Below are positions 24,649 through 34,099 of a stretch of 47,689 nt of DNA, piece after piece (the stretch's first letter is position 1; each line of letters starts with the position of its first letter). The DNA lies in the NCBI RefSeq assembly GCF_014647495.1, contig NZ_BMPH01000020.1, positions 1-47,689 of the forward strand. Direction: 5' to 3'. Source of the DNA: Glutamicibacter protophormiae (lineage in GTDB: Bacteria > Actinomycetota > Actinomycetes > Actinomycetales > Micrococcaceae). Below the pieces are notes generated by a model that saw nothing but the letters and a program-made list of their open reading frames with translations, searched no databases and had not been told where the DNA came from. Made by a program: the position numbers and the translations under genes.

Positions 24649-26160
24649 ATGGCCACCAGTGACGTGCGAATTGAACCGAACACCTTCGGCAACCTGACCG
24701 TGCCCCGCCGCTCAGGCTTGCTGGGCCTGTCCATGGGCCAGAGCCTCATGCTGGTGCCCATTGTCCTCATCGTCATCATCGCCGCAGCACGCGGCTGGAT
24801 CATGGCCGCAGTGATCATCGCGTTGGCCACCATCCTCGGGGCCGTGTTGCTGCTGGTCACGAAAAAGCAAGGCCGTTCAATCTATGGGAGACTCATGCTT
24901 CGTCTAGCGCAGCGGCAGAAAGTCGCATCCAAAAAACACGTCTACCTCTCCGGCCCCACCGGATTCACCCCCGACGGGCAAGTACGCCTTCCGGGCCTCA
25001 TGGCGAAGTCGCAGTTGACCGAATCCATGGACTCCTACGGCAACCCCTTCGGACTGATCCGCTTGTCCTCACGCGGCCACCACAACTACTCCGTGGTGCT
25101 GGAATGCTTCCCCAACGGCGATAACCTCATCGACCAAGCCGACGTGGACAACCAAGTCGCGCACTGGGCGAACTGGCTAACCCAACGCGGCCTCGATGAA
25201 GGAATCCGCGGCGCTTCGGTCACCATCGAATCCTCCCAAGACTCCGGCCTCCGATTGCAAAAACTGTTGGCCGACAATCACCGCGAGGATGCGCCAGAGT
25301 TCGCCCAACGCGTCGTGGAACGCATCGCCCAGACCGATAACTCCACCGCGCCTGAGGTCGTGGCCCGCATTACCCTCACCTTTGACGGTCGCCGCCTTGA
25401 CGGGAAGGCCGGGGATCGGGGCATGGAAGAGATGGCTGAGGAAATCGGCAACAAGCTCCCCGGCATCATTTCCGGGCTGGCGAACACCGGGGCCGGCGCG
25501 GTACGCCCGAACACTGCCCAGGAAATCATCGACTTCACCCGTGTCGCTTATGACCCGACCACCGCTGTGGCGGTGGAAGAAGCCCAAGCTGCTGGGGGTA
25601 CCGGGCTGGCGTGGGAGGATGCTGGCCCGTCGTTCGCGTTGGACGCGTTCGATCACTACCGGCACGACCGGGCGGTGTCGAAGTCGTGGACGATGTATGA
25701 AGGTCCGCGCGGCGCGTTCATGTCCAACTCCTTGGCCCGTCTCACCGCACCTAGTGAGGGCGCGCTGCGCAAGCGGGTGACCTTGTTGTATCGTCCGATC
25801 CCAGCGGATCAGACCTCCACGGTGGTGGAGAACGAGCAGAAGGATGCGATGTTCTCCGGCTCGCAGCAGCGTGTCTCCGTGCGCGCCCGCCAGCGGCTCG
25901 CCGCCGCTCAGAAAACAGCCCAGGAAGAAGCCCTTGGGTCCGGGTTGACCCGGTTCGGGCTGATCATCACCATCAGCGTCAAGGATGAGGCTGAGTTGAA
26001 GAAGTTTGATCGCACCGTTCCCGGCATGGTCTCCCACGCCAAGCTGCGCGTTCGTGAGGCGTTGGCGAACCAAGCAGTCACCTTCCAAGCCGGCCTCCCG
26101 CTGGGGATGGTGGTGCCTGATCACATGATGATCCCCGACGAGATTAAGACGTGGTTCTAA
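24649..26160 (+). CDS. SCO6880-family transfer protein (PrgI/VirB3-VirB4 N-terminal type)
   Basis: A 503-residue protein with two adjacent membrane helices at about 28-70 (GLSMGQSLMLVPIVLIVIIAA, then GWIMAAVIIALATILGAVLL). A large cytoplasmic domain without a P-loop follows. This is the SCO6880 family, which precedes the VirB4-like ATPase in actinobacterial conjugation clusters and corresponds to VirB3 plus the N-terminal part of VirB4. Its stop overlaps the next start in TAATG, so both are made together and probably form one complex. Confidence 0.8.
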   Translation: MATSDVRIEPNTFGNLTVPRRSGLLGLSMGQSLMLVPIVLIVIIAAARGWIMAAVIIALATILGAVLLLVTKKQGRSIYGRLMLRLAQRQKVASKKHVYLSGPTGFTPDGQVRLPGLMAKSQLTESMDSYGNPFGLIRLSSRGHHNYSVVLECFPNGDNLIDQADVDNQVAHWANWLTQRGLDEGIRGASVTIESSQDSGLRLQKLLADNHREDAPEFAQRVVERIAQTDNSTAPEVVARITLTFDGRRLDGKAGDRGMEEMAEEIGNKLPGIISGLANTGAGAVRPNTAQEIIDFTRVAYDPTTAVAVEEAQAAGGTGLAWEDAGPSFALDAFDHYRHDRAVSKSWTMYEGPRGAFMSNSLARLTAPSEGALRKRVTLLYRPIPADQTSTVVENEQKDAMFSGSQQRVSVRARQRLAAAQKTAQEEALGSGLTRFGLIITISVKDEAELKKFDRTVPGMVSHAKLRVREALANQAVTFQAGLPLGMVVPDHMMIPDEIKTWF

Positions 26161-27788
26161 TGACTCCCCTGATCCAGAAGAAACGCCAGAAGCCTAACCC
26201 TGAGGATCTGGCCCTCTCACATCTCACTGAGTCTCACAGCCTCACGCTGTCTAAGCGCGATGTAGCCCGTCTGGAACGTGCGGCGAAGAAGGCCGCGCCT
26301 AAGCCGACCAAGGAACCGGGCTTGCTCTCCCGGCTGTTGGCGGAGGGCGCCCAGTCCCGGTACTCCCCGTCGGATGCGGGGTGGAATCGGCCGGGTGGCG
26401 GGCCGGTGAACTACATCGAAAACCCGGTCGAAATTCAAGGCTCCTGTGTGCAGGTGTGCGGATTTTGGCCCTTCGTCAACGGGGCCGGCTTACCAACCAT
26501 TGGTGCCCCGTTGGGCCGGCACCTGCTGCGCAACACCCTGGTGACCGGCGACCCGATTTCGTGGTTCCTCAACGGCATCATTTCCAACCCCTCCGCGTTC
26601 ATTCTTGGCCAACCCGGATTGGGCAAAACCTCACTGGTGCACCGCCTCCTGGCGGTGCTCTCCGCCTGGGGTGTGGTGCCGATGATCCTAGCCGACTCCC
26701 GCCCCGACTACGTGCCGCACATCCGCGCCCTGGGTGGGCAGGTCATTACCTTCTCTCCTGGCCAAGGACACCTCAACCCGCTGGATCTTGGCCCGCTGGT
26801 GGCCAGCCTGAACGAGATTGAGAACGAGAAGGCCCGCGAGATTGCGATCCAGGAGATGATCAGCCGCCGCCGCTCGCTGATGGAAGGCATCGCCTCGATG
26901 ATGCTGGGCCGGCCGTTGAAGCCGCACGAGTCCACCTGCCTGTCGGTGGCGATCAACGAACTCGACCCCGAGCTGCGCCATGCGCCGTTGATTGGTGAGC
27001 TGGTGGATTTCATCCGCTCCCGTCCCGAAGTGCTGCGCCAGAACGTGCTCGCTTACGATGATGACCACGAATACGACCAACGCCTCCAAGCGCTGCTGGA
27101 TGCGTTGATTAACCTCGGCCCCTCCGGCGCTTACGGGGATATGTTCGCCAAGCCCTCGGATGCGCACATTACCCCTGGGGTGCCGGTGGTGTTCGATATT
27201 TCCGGGGTCAACGAAAACGACTCCGTGCTGGTCGCGGCCGTGCAGTCCTTGTGCTGGAACCTCGGATCAGCCACCGTATCGGCTGAGCAGCATTTGGCGG
27301 CGGCGGGTAAGCGCAAGCGGCGCACCTACTTCCTGGTCATGGATGAGCTATGGCGCATCCTCAGGGCATCCGATGACATGGTGCACTTCATCGATACCAT
27401 TACCCGGCTGAATCGTGGGCGCGGCATCGGGCAGGTCATGATCACCCACACCATGAACGACCTCCGCCTGTCCAAGGAACACCTGACGGCTACCGCGTGG
27501 GGTTTCGTGGAACGCTCCGCGCTGGTCTTTTTGGGCGGGTTGGCTCCTTCGGAGATGGGCAACCTGGAAGAAGTGTTCGCCCTGTCCTCCAAGGAGAAAG
27601 CGTTGATGACTGACTGGACCGGTGAAGCCGTCGTTGATCCGAAAACCAACAAGGCTTCCCGCCGGCCCGGGGCGGGGCATTTCATTATGAAGGTGGGTAA
27701 GAATCCGGGCACTCCGTTCGTCACGCAGCTCACCGATCTGGAATTTGAAATCTCGGATACCAACCGGGCCTGGGAGATGGTCAAATAA
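26160..27788 (+). CDS. VirB4/TraC-like conjugation ATPase
   Basis: A 542-residue ATPase. The Walker A motif is GQPGLGKTS near 150-158 and the Walker B-like region is YFLVMDELWRIL in the second half, followed by the RGIGQVMITHTMNDL motif of VirB4/TraC proteins. It energises assembly of the channel at the cytoplasmic membrane. The ATG at 26160 overlaps the preceding stop, and its own stop overlaps the coupling-protein start in another TAATG. The order SCO6880, VirB4, coupling protein is typical. Confidence 0.88.
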   Translation: MTPLIQKKRQKPNPEDLALSHLTESHSLTLSKRDVARLERAAKKAAPKPTKEPGLLSRLLAEGAQSRYSPSDAGWNRPGGGPVNYIENPVEIQGSCVQVCGFWPFVNGAGLPTIGAPLGRHLLRNTLVTGDPISWFLNGIISNPSAFILGQPGLGKTSLVHRLLAVLSAWGVVPMILADSRPDYVPHIRALGGQVITFSPGQGHLNPLDLGPLVASLNEIENEKAREIAIQEMISRRRSLMEGIASMMLGRPLKPHESTCLSVAINELDPELRHAPLIGELVDFIRSRPEVLRQNVLAYDDDHEYDQRLQALLDALINLGPSGAYGDMFAKPSDAHITPGVPVVFDISGVNENDSVLVAAVQSLCWNLGSATVSAEQHLAAAGKRKRRTYFLVMDELWRILRASDDMVHFIDTITRLNRGRGIGQVMITHTMNDLRLSKEHLTATAWGFVERSALVFLGGLAPSEMGNLEEVFALSSKEKALMTDWTGEAVVDPKTNKASRRPGAGHFIMKVGKNPGTPFVTQLTDLEFEISDTNRAWEMVK

Positions 27789-29512
27789 TGTTCAACGCTG
27801 ATCCGCGCTCCGGGCGCAAAAACCAGCCAGCCAACGATGAAACTTTATGGATCATCGGCGGCGGCATCCTCACACTGGGGATTGTGGGGGTGCTGCTGTG
27901 GACGCTCGGGGCGATCCTCGACCCGAACGTGCCGCAGTCCTCGAATAATCCGGTGCAGATCCTCATGGATCAATCCCGCGGCTTCCTGCCCGTGGGCGGG
28001 CTGCAAATCGCCGTGTTCGCGCTCGGGCTGCTGCTCCTGCTGGCGGTCATCGCCATGCTGGTCGTGGTGTGGCGGCGCAGCCGAGGCACCAGCTCCCGCA
28101 TTGATCACTTGGCCAAGGAGATGGGCCACGCCAAAGACTTCAAAGCCTTGGAGGAAGCAGCGGCTCGGGCGGATGCTGAACGCCTCGGCGCAACCAAGGC
28201 CGGCATCGGGGTGCCGCTGGCCAAGCTGGTCAACAACCGCAAGCCCTTGTTTGCTTCCTATGAGTGGGTGCAGATCTGGTTGATGGGGCCACGCGCCGGC
28301 AAAACCTCCTGCGTGTGCGTGCCGCAGATCCTGGAAACCGGCGGACCGGTACTGGCCACTTCGAATAAGCGCGACATCGTAGACATGACCCGTGGCCCTC
28401 GCGCCCGCGTCGGCGCTGTGTGGGTGCATGACGTGCAGGGCATCATCGGAGAAGAACCGTCCTGGTGGTGGAATCCGCTCTCTTTCGTGACCGATATGAA
28501 AACTGCGGTCAAGCTGGCCGATGTGTTTATTGCTTCGGAAACCTCAGCCGGTGCGAAATCCGACGCATACTTTGAATCGGACGGTAAGCGTCTCCTGTCT
28601 CATTTCTTGTTTGCTGCGGCCGTTGCTAACCGCCCGATCACTGATGTGTTTACCTGGGCGCAAGATCCAGAGGACAAAACCGCACGCGACCTTCTAGACG
28701 AGCACGGGTACCAGGATTTTTCGTCGGCGCTCTGGCAGATCCAAGGCTTGACCTCCAAGCAGCGGGACGGCGTGTATGGCACGATGCGCCCTTGGATCAC
28801 GGTGCTCTCCTACGAGGAAGTCACGCCCTGGATTCGTCCGAATGGGAACTTTGCCCGTCCCGAGTTTGATCACCGTAAATTCGCGACCGGCACCGATACC
28901 TTGTATCTGGTGTCTAAGGAAGGCGCGGGCACAGCCCGCGCGATCACCGCTGCGTTGGTGATGGCGGTGATGGATTCCGCCGAAAAGACTGCGGCCGCGC
29001 TGCCCGGTGGACGGTTGACAACGCCGATGATGGCCGTGCTGGATGAGGCCGCGAACGTGGTGCGCTGGCGCGAGCTGCCCGACGTGTATTCGCACTATGG
29101 TTCGCGCGGCATCGTGGTGTCCACGTTCTTCCAGTCCTACAAGCAAGGGGTGGAAGCCTACGGGCAAGACGGTATGGATAAGCTGTGGGGCGCGTCCAAT
29201 ATCCGTGTGGCCGGCTCGGGTCTGTCCGATGATAAGTTTCTGCCGTATCTGGAAAAGCTCGTCGGTGCCCGCGATGTGCTTAAGCGCTCTTCCAGTACCA
29301 GTGGCCGCAATGGGCGCTCCGTGTCCAGCTCGATGCAACGAGAGTCCATCCTGGAAGTCTCCGACCTGGGCGCGCTGCCCCGAGGCCGTGCCATCGTTAC
29401 CGGCTCGGGCATCCCCGCAGGACTACTCGAACTCGTGCACTTCTCCCAAAAGCCTTACGGCCAAGAAGTGAAACTTTCACAACGACACTACGAGTCAATA
29501 CAAGAGCATTGA
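27788..29512 (+). CDS. Type IV coupling protein (VirD4/TraD family)
   Basis: A 574-residue protein with two N-terminal membrane helices (about 20-45 and 73-95) and a cytoplasmic RecA-like motor with Walker A GPRAGKTS near 167 and Walker B MMAVLDEAANVV near 415. The sequence around GSRGIVVSTFFQSYKQG fits TraD/VirD4-type proteins. It brings the relaxase-DNA complex to the channel. It is the last gene of the rightward transfer operon, followed directly by AT-rich DNA of different composition. Confidence 0.9.
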   Translation: MFNADPRSGRKNQPANDETLWIIGGGILTLGIVGVLLWTLGAILDPNVPQSSNNPVQILMDQSRGFLPVGGLQIAVFALGLLLLLAVIAMLVVVWRRSRGTSSRIDHLAKEMGHAKDFKALEEAAARADAERLGATKAGIGVPLAKLVNNRKPLFASYEWVQIWLMGPRAGKTSCVCVPQILETGGPVLATSNKRDIVDMTRGPRARVGAVWVHDVQGIIGEEPSWWWNPLSFVTDMKTAVKLADVFIASETSAGAKSDAYFESDGKRLLSHFLFAAAVANRPITDVFTWAQDPEDKTARDLLDEHGYQDFSSALWQIQGLTSKQRDGVYGTMRPWITVLSYEEVTPWIRPNGNFARPEFDHRKFATGTDTLYLVSKEGAGTARAITAALVMAVMDSAEKTAAALPGGRLTTPMMAVLDEAANVVRWRELPDVYSHYGSRGIVVSTFFQSYKQGVEAYGQDGMDKLWGASNIRVAGSGLSDDKFLPYLEKLVGARDVLKRSSSTSGRNGRSVSSSMQRESILEVSDLGALPRGRAIVTGSGIPAGLLELVHFSQKPYGQEVKLSQRHYESIQEH

Positions 29513-29541
29513 GCGATATGTCATTTAATGCAAAAATAGGT

Positions 29542-29548
29542 TACAATA
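29542..29548 (+). promoter_or_regulatory. Candidate -10 element of the AT-rich operon
   Basis: TTACAAT lies in AT-rich sequence between the coupling-protein stop and the hydrolase gene. A weak -35 (TGTCAT) is placed 17 bases upstream. This would give the two-gene module its own promoter. Confidence 0.4.
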
Positions 29549-29618
29549 CTCAATTATTCCGGATATTTAATTGCCAAAACCAACTAAATTCTCTGGCTTA
29601 TCTAGCAAGGCGGTAAAC

Positions 29619-30449
29619 ATGTTTACACATGGCTATGTCAGCATTAATCACCCTCTAGTCAATTTTGGGATAATATCAAGAAAGCCTGCCAAGAAACTGG
29701 TCGTATTCGTACACGGATGGCGAGGAAGCGCAGATTCCACATGGGGTGAATTTATCAAACCACCTACTAGCGAATGGTGGAAGGAAACTGACCTAATATT
29801 CATAAAATATGATTCGGTTAATCAACAAGTTGCCGCAGCGGCAGACAGACTTCGCGCACAAATAAATGATTTCTACCCACAACCCTTTGAAGACATGTTG
29901 CTTTTTAACGAAAAACCAGTGCGGGAAAAAATTTCAAATAAATATGAAGAGTTGTTTCTCGTAGGGCATTCAATGGGAGGACTCGTGCTTCGTCGAGCCG
30001 CAGTTGACGCATTGGATGAATGGAAACACATAGGATACTTATCTAGTAAAAAGCCTGCCATTCTTGATGGGAAACTACGACTCTTCAGTCCAGCTAGCGC
30101 CGGCTTCGACCCATCTGGATTTCTTGGACTCGTGCAGGCGCTTCCACTTTGGTTCTACGTAGAGTTATTTGTCAAACAGGGTGCCAGTTACCAAGACCTA
30201 AAAAAGGATTCAAGCGTAATTAAGGAAACCCGTCGCCGAACGGAAAAATATAGAAAACATCATCAGTATAAGCACTTGATCGCAGCCAACATTCTATGGG
30301 CAAACCCAGAGAATGTTGTCAAGGTAGAGCGATATGACACCGATGCTTCCTCCAGGACCGTCAACTCGGCCACACATCGGGAAGTTTGTAAGCCAAAAAA
30401 TAACTATATATCACCATTTGGCTTTGTTGAGAATGGAGAAATTTCATGA
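29619..30449 (+). CDS. Alpha/beta serine hydrolase (esterase/lipase-like)
   Basis: A protein of 276 residues from the ATG at 29619, which follows AAGGCGG; a TTG at 29571 would add 16 residues but has no ribosome site. VVFVHGWRGSADSTWG supplies the oxyanion-hole HG, and LVGHSMGGLVLRRA holds the nucleophile Ser in GHSMGG. The expected acid and His lie in the C-terminal half but cannot be fixed by eye. No signal peptide is seen, so it acts in the cytoplasm. Lipid, ester or peptide substrates are possible. It overlaps the LuxR-type gene by four bases, and codon use is far more AT-rich than in its neighbours, which suggests recent acquisition. Confidence 0.8.
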   Translation: MFTHGYVSINHPLVNFGIISRKPAKKLVVFVHGWRGSADSTWGEFIKPPTSEWWKETDLIFIKYDSVNQQVAAAADRLRAQINDFYPQPFEDMLLFNEKPVREKISNKYEELFLVGHSMGGLVLRRAAVDALDEWKHIGYLSSKKPAILDGKLRLFSPASAGFDPSGFLGLVQALPLWFYVELFVKQGASYQDLKKDSSVIKETRRRTEKYRKHHQYKHLIAANILWANPENVVKVERYDTDASSRTVNSATHREVCKPKNNYISPFGFVENGEIS

Positions 30450-31234
30450 ACAAATACCCATTTGAAGAGTATGCGAGTTATCAAATACAAAAACTCGTTA
30501 CTGAAAAATATTCATGGTTACTAAATGAGTTAAAGCAAAATGAGATGGATCGCCTTGCTCCATATTTTGAAAAAGAGTACACGGCCTGGAAAGAAATGGG
30601 GATTAATCACACAAATTCATACGAATTATTTACTGCGTGGCACCCGTTGTGTAAAAAAGATCTTGAATATCTCCATGCAATCGTATGCCTGTCGACAGAA
30701 GAATGGCATCTATGGGTAACAGAGTTACGGGATTTTCTTAATAATTTTAATATTCAAAACAAGGAAATATCAGACAGCGAAGAGCGATTGCTCACCATAA
30801 TTAGTCAAACATTCGATTACAAACTCAAAGCGCTCAACTCACCGTCCGATTGGAGAGTCCCAGCTAATCTTTATCGAAATTATAACGACAGAGTTAAATC
30901 TATGATTATACTTGCGCAAAAGTTAATGAATGCACTAGAAAATAAATTTACCGATAATCAATTTTTAGAATCTTCGATAATTATCGATGATGGCGATTCA
31001 TTGAAGGCAGGGAGACGAAAAATAAGTAAGACTCCTGAATCTCCAGTCGAGGTTAGCCGCCAGGAACTTGAATTAGTGCGCTTGGTTCTTAGTGGACTAA
31101 CCAATAAAGAAATCGCCGTACAACTGCATATCTCGGTGCATACTGTGGAAGCCCGGCTGGCGAAACTATATCGCCGCCTTAACATCGGGAACCGTCAGCA
31201 ACTGGAATTCCACTTCGGCATTAACGACGAATAG
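30446..31234 (+). CDS. LuxR-type HTH protein coupled to the hydrolase
   Basis: A 262-residue protein with a unique helical N-terminal part of about 195 residues, rich in Trp, Tyr and Glu, and a C-terminal GerE/LuxR-type helix-turn-helix. In the HTH, VSRQELELVRLVLSGLTNKEIAVQLHISVHTVEARLAKLYRRLNI has the usual residues. There is no receiver domain and no P-loop. The start sits inside the end of the hydrolase gene (ATGA overlap), so translation is coupled. The N-terminal part could sense a signal or bind the hydrolase. The C-terminal 60 residues are less AT-rich than the rest, which hints that a regulatory domain was fused to a foreign sensor. Confidence 0.75.
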   Translation: MNKYPFEEYASYQIQKLVTEKYSWLLNELKQNEMDRLAPYFEKEYTAWKEMGINHTNSYELFTAWHPLCKKDLEYLHAIVCLSTEEWHLWVTELRDFLNNFNIQNKEISDSEERLLTIISQTFDYKLKALNSPSDWRVPANLYRNYNDRVKSMIILAQKLMNALENKFTDNQFLESSIIIDDGDSLKAGRRKISKTPESPVEVSRQELELVRLVLSGLTNKEIAVQLHISVHTVEARLAKLYRRLNIGNRQQLEFHFGINDE

Positions 31235-31358
31235 TGTCGAAACTGCTAAAATAGGTAACTTCTGCATGACGGAAATTTTGAACTCGATGAATAATTCCGG
31301 GAGTACTCCTTAACTAGGCTAGCGTGCCAAACCACTTTTAGGTACTCTAGCCTCGTCT
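31235..31358. terminator. Terminator-like dyad after the AT-rich module
   Basis: GGCTAG and CTAGCC pair around an AT-rich loop near 31316-31352, followed by TCGTCTTT. The stem is short, so it is a weak candidate; it ends the rightward transcript opposite the leftward mobilisation genes. Confidence 0.4.
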
Positions 31359-31763
31359 TTAGGCCGACTCGCCAGCTATCACCTGCACTGGCCATTCCGG
31401 CGGCACGTCCTCGCGCACTGGCGGGTCATAATCCCAGAACGGGCCGTCCGGTGAAGTCAGCTCCCCCATCAATGGGTAGAAGTAATCGCGCATGTACGCG
31501 GCCATGCCGGTAGCGCCCTCCCACCGCATTTTTTCGAAGCTCAACCACAACGAGGTGATCAGCGTGATCGCTTCCTCATAACGCCACCATTCAGGATCCC
31601 ACCGGAACTCCCCCTTGTTCAGCCGCCGCCGGAAGTTGGGCAAAGCCCACCCGGTGAGCCATTGCTCTTCCGTCTCAAAAGCTAACGGATGCTCTACTTC
31701 CGCACTCTGTTCTTCATCGGCTGGTGCGGATGGTTCCAGGTTCTCATCATTGATGAAGCTCAT
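31359..31763 (-). CDS. DUF4913-family protein
   Basis: A 134-residue protein with the pattern of DUF4913: EEQWLTGWALPNFRRRLNKGEFRWDPEWWRYEEAI followed by LWLSFEKMRWEGATGMAAYMRDYFYPLMGELTSPDGPF. The family is found in actinobacterial plasmids and conjugative elements close to the mobilisation genes and has no known function. Here it is the last gene of the mobC-relaxase operon, overlapping the preceding gene by four bases. The protein is acidic and soluble. Confidence 0.78.
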   Translation of the reverse strand: MSFINDENLEPSAPADEEQSAEVEHPLAFETEEQWLTGWALPNFRRRLNKGEFRWDPEWWRYEEAITLITSLWLSFEKMRWEGATGMAAYMRDYFYPLMGELTSPDGPFWDYDPPVREDVPPEWPVQVIAGESA

Positions 31764-32614
31764 CGCCCCACCTCGGCGCCCTGTCCACGCTTTCGTGCTT
31801 GCACGCTGCCGCGCTGCGCCGCCGGACGGGTTGCCCTACCAAAACGCACCGCTTCACCGGGTTTGTTGGGGAATCCTTGGCCAGCCCTCGCCCGGGCGAG
31901 TACCGCAGCCGCAGTCTTAGATCCTGGCCCCACATCATCCGGGTGCACACTGGCCCCGGTCGCGTGCTGCGTCTCGGGCTTCCCCAGGCTCGGGGCGTTG
32001 ACTGCTTCGCGGCCCTCAGCCGCATCCCGATCCCGAGCATCAAGCTGAACTTCACCTTCGGCTTGTTCAGCCTTGTTCAGATGCCCTTCGGCAGCTTCTT
32101 CACGGGCCTGTGACTGCTCTTCCTTCGCCTCAGCTTGGGTGGAAGCTTCTGGTTCGTCCTGGCCGCGTTCAGCGCTTGCTTCCTGGTTCAGTCGGGTACT
32201 GGCTTGATAATCATCAATGGCATTGCGTAACGCGTGATAGCGTTCCTCGACCGACTGCGGATGATTCTTGTAAATGTCCTCTACGTTGATCCCCAGCTCG
32301 TTGCGCAGCCGATCAGATCCAGCCATAAAAGCCTTCGAAGCATCGGGATGACGGGCTGAAAGTTCAGAGGCCACGGTCATGCGGTCAGCGATTTGCTGGG
32401 AGCTCATTTTCACGAAACCCGGTGCAGCCATGTCCTTCTTCAACACCGAGGCAAGCTGCTGCTGCATCCGGTGCGTTTGGGCTGTGGGGTCTTGATTCGC
32501 AGCGCGCCGGTCGGCGGCTTCCTTGGCTTGCAGCGCCGCGCCCATAACCATGCGCAGCACACGGCCGAACTCCATCGAAATATCTGATTCTTCGTCGTTT
32601 TCCATGTCCTGCAC
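31760..32614 (-). CDS. Relaxase-linked accessory protein (unknown)
   Basis: A 284-residue hydrophilic protein. The first half is helical with coiled-coil potential (ADRRAANQDPTAQTHRMQQQLASVL). The second half is a low-complexity stretch of Glu, Ala and Gln, ending in a basic tail (VQARKRGQGAEVGR). It lies between relaxase and DUF4913 genes, 18 bases after the relaxase stop. Similar coiled-coil proteins accompany relaxases in this plasmid group and may stabilise the relaxosome. No enzyme motif is present. Confidence 0.6.
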   Translation of the reverse strand: MQDMENDEESDISMEFGRVLRMVMGAALQAKEAADRRAANQDPTAQTHRMQQQLASVLKKDMAAPGFVKMSSQQIADRMTVASELSARHPDASKAFMAGSDRLRNELGINVEDIYKNHPQSVEERYHALRNAIDDYQASTRLNQEASAERGQDEPEASTQAEAKEEQSQAREEAAEGHLNKAEQAEGEVQLDARDRDAAEGREAVNAPSLGKPETQHATGASVHPDDVGPGSKTAAAVLARARAGQGFPNKPGEAVRFGRATRPAAQRGSVQARKRGQGAEVGR

Positions 32615-32632
32615 TCTCCCATCTCTGTTCGG

Positions 32633-34099
32633 TCACCGGCCTAAGCCGTGATCCCGATCTTTCTTGGTCATTCGCGCACCGGGCTGCACCACGGTGTGAG
32701 CCGGTAGGCGCTGCTCGGCATCTCGGACGATCTTCTCCGCCATTGCCACGACCTGCTGCGCAGCCTGAGTCAGTTGCGGACGTTCTGCGGCCATGCGCCC
32801 CTGAATCATCACCTGGGAAACACGGTTCGCCTGACGCAGCACAGCCATCCAGCCCTGCTCCGCAGACCGCGACCCGAAACGGGCCGCTAAACGTGCAGCA
32901 TAGGCCCGGTTGCCCAAGCCCTGACCGGCCCTGGCCATATGCGTGCTCAGTCGCGCCAAACTTCCCGGCCTATTGCCTTCCAGCTCCAACGACAACCGCG
33001 CGTAAATATTCGCCAAGGTATCCGGCCCAAGCTGGCCGGAACTCAACTTCGCGGAAGTGGACTGGGACAAATCAAACGCCCGGTACCCTGACGCACGTTG
33101 CACCCGGGCACTACTGTGACAGCTAGCTAAGAACTGTTCGGCTTCGCGCACCCCAGCACCGTTGAAACGCTCCTTAATGGACGGCCAGCCAAGGCTGCGA
33201 TCCAACTTTGACGGCGCGTACCACACCGCCCGATCCTCACCAGATTTCGTCCCCAACGACACCTTGTAACCAGTCACCCGAGAAGTGGAATCCTTGGCAA
33301 AATGCGGGGCAACCTGTACCCCCATGTGAGGCAGCTGACGCATGAACTCATCAGCCGTCGATGAGCTTGCTAGCGCCGCGCGCAGACGCCGGGAAAGTTC
33401 CACGCGATCAGACACCGCATAGCTCTCACGAACTGCACGCTCACGCTCCGCCGGTTTCTCCCCCGACAACCCTTGTTGCTGCGTCACCGACGATTCCAGG
33501 GAACGCAAGTTGTATTCGTTTTCCAGCTCACGGCACGCGACCTGGGCACGGTGAAAGTCATTGTGAGTTTTCGCTTTGGTGCCATCTTCACGCACCATCT
33601 GCACCACTAGATGAATGTGGTCGTTACCGTTCTTCGATGCCCCGTGATGCACCGCAACCCAGCGCGAGGACTTCGCGCCGTCCGGATCAATGAAACCCAT
33701 CTTCTCCACGAAGGACTCTGCAATGCTTTTCCATTGAGAATCCGACACCGCGCCTTCCGATGCAGCCAGGGACAACGAACAATGCCACACATGTGTTGGT
33801 GTCGATCCGACTTTGATCTTCTTGCCCTGTTCATCAGTCAAGAAGCCACCAGCGACTTCATCTTTCGCATACACCGGCTTGGCCACTTCGGTGCCGTGCA
33901 GCTTGCGCGGGGCATCCAAGATTGCGGCAATTTCAAACGCATCATACTTCGACAACTCCGTGCCTGGAGCGTAAGCAAAAGTCACCCGGTCATCGCCCGC
34001 GATCAACCGCTGATTCTCATGCTCGTTCGCACGACCAGGCCCGACCAAGTAGTTCATCAAACCCGCCAAGCGACCACCGCGCACCACGTTAGGGATCAT
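32633..34099 (-). CDS. Relaxase (mobilisation nuclease, MOBP-like)
   Basis: A 488-residue protein whose N-terminal 230 residues form a relaxase domain. The metal-binding region is WVAVHHGASKNGNDHIHLVVQ with HIH near 161-163, and the catalytic tyrosine may be one of the Tyr residues near the N-terminus (MNYLVGPGR or FAYAPG). It nicks oriT and pilots the strand to the recipient. The C-terminal half is helical and basic, possibly for binding the coupling protein. Its start overlaps the mobC stop in ATGA. The exact family is a judgement by eye. Confidence 0.85.
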   Translation of the reverse strand: MIPNVVRGGRLAGLMNYLVGPGRANEHENQRLIAGDDRVTFAYAPGTELSKYDAFEIAAILDAPRKLHGTEVAKPVYAKDEVAGGFLTDEQGKKIKVGSTPTHVWHCSLSLAASEGAVSDSQWKSIAESFVEKMGFIDPDGAKSSRWVAVHHGASKNGNDHIHLVVQMVREDGTKAKTHNDFHRAQVACRELENEYNLRSLESSVTQQQGLSGEKPAERERAVRESYAVSDRVELSRRLRAALASSSTADEFMRQLPHMGVQVAPHFAKDSTSRVTGYKVSLGTKSGEDRAVWYAPSKLDRSLGWPSIKERFNGAGVREAEQFLASCHSSARVQRASGYRAFDLSQSTSAKLSSGQLGPDTLANIYARLSLELEGNRPGSLARLSTHMARAGQGLGNRAYAARLAARFGSRSAEQGWMAVLRQANRVSQVMIQGRMAAERPQLTQAAQQVVAMAEKIVRDAEQRLPAHTVVQPGARMTKKDRDHGLGR

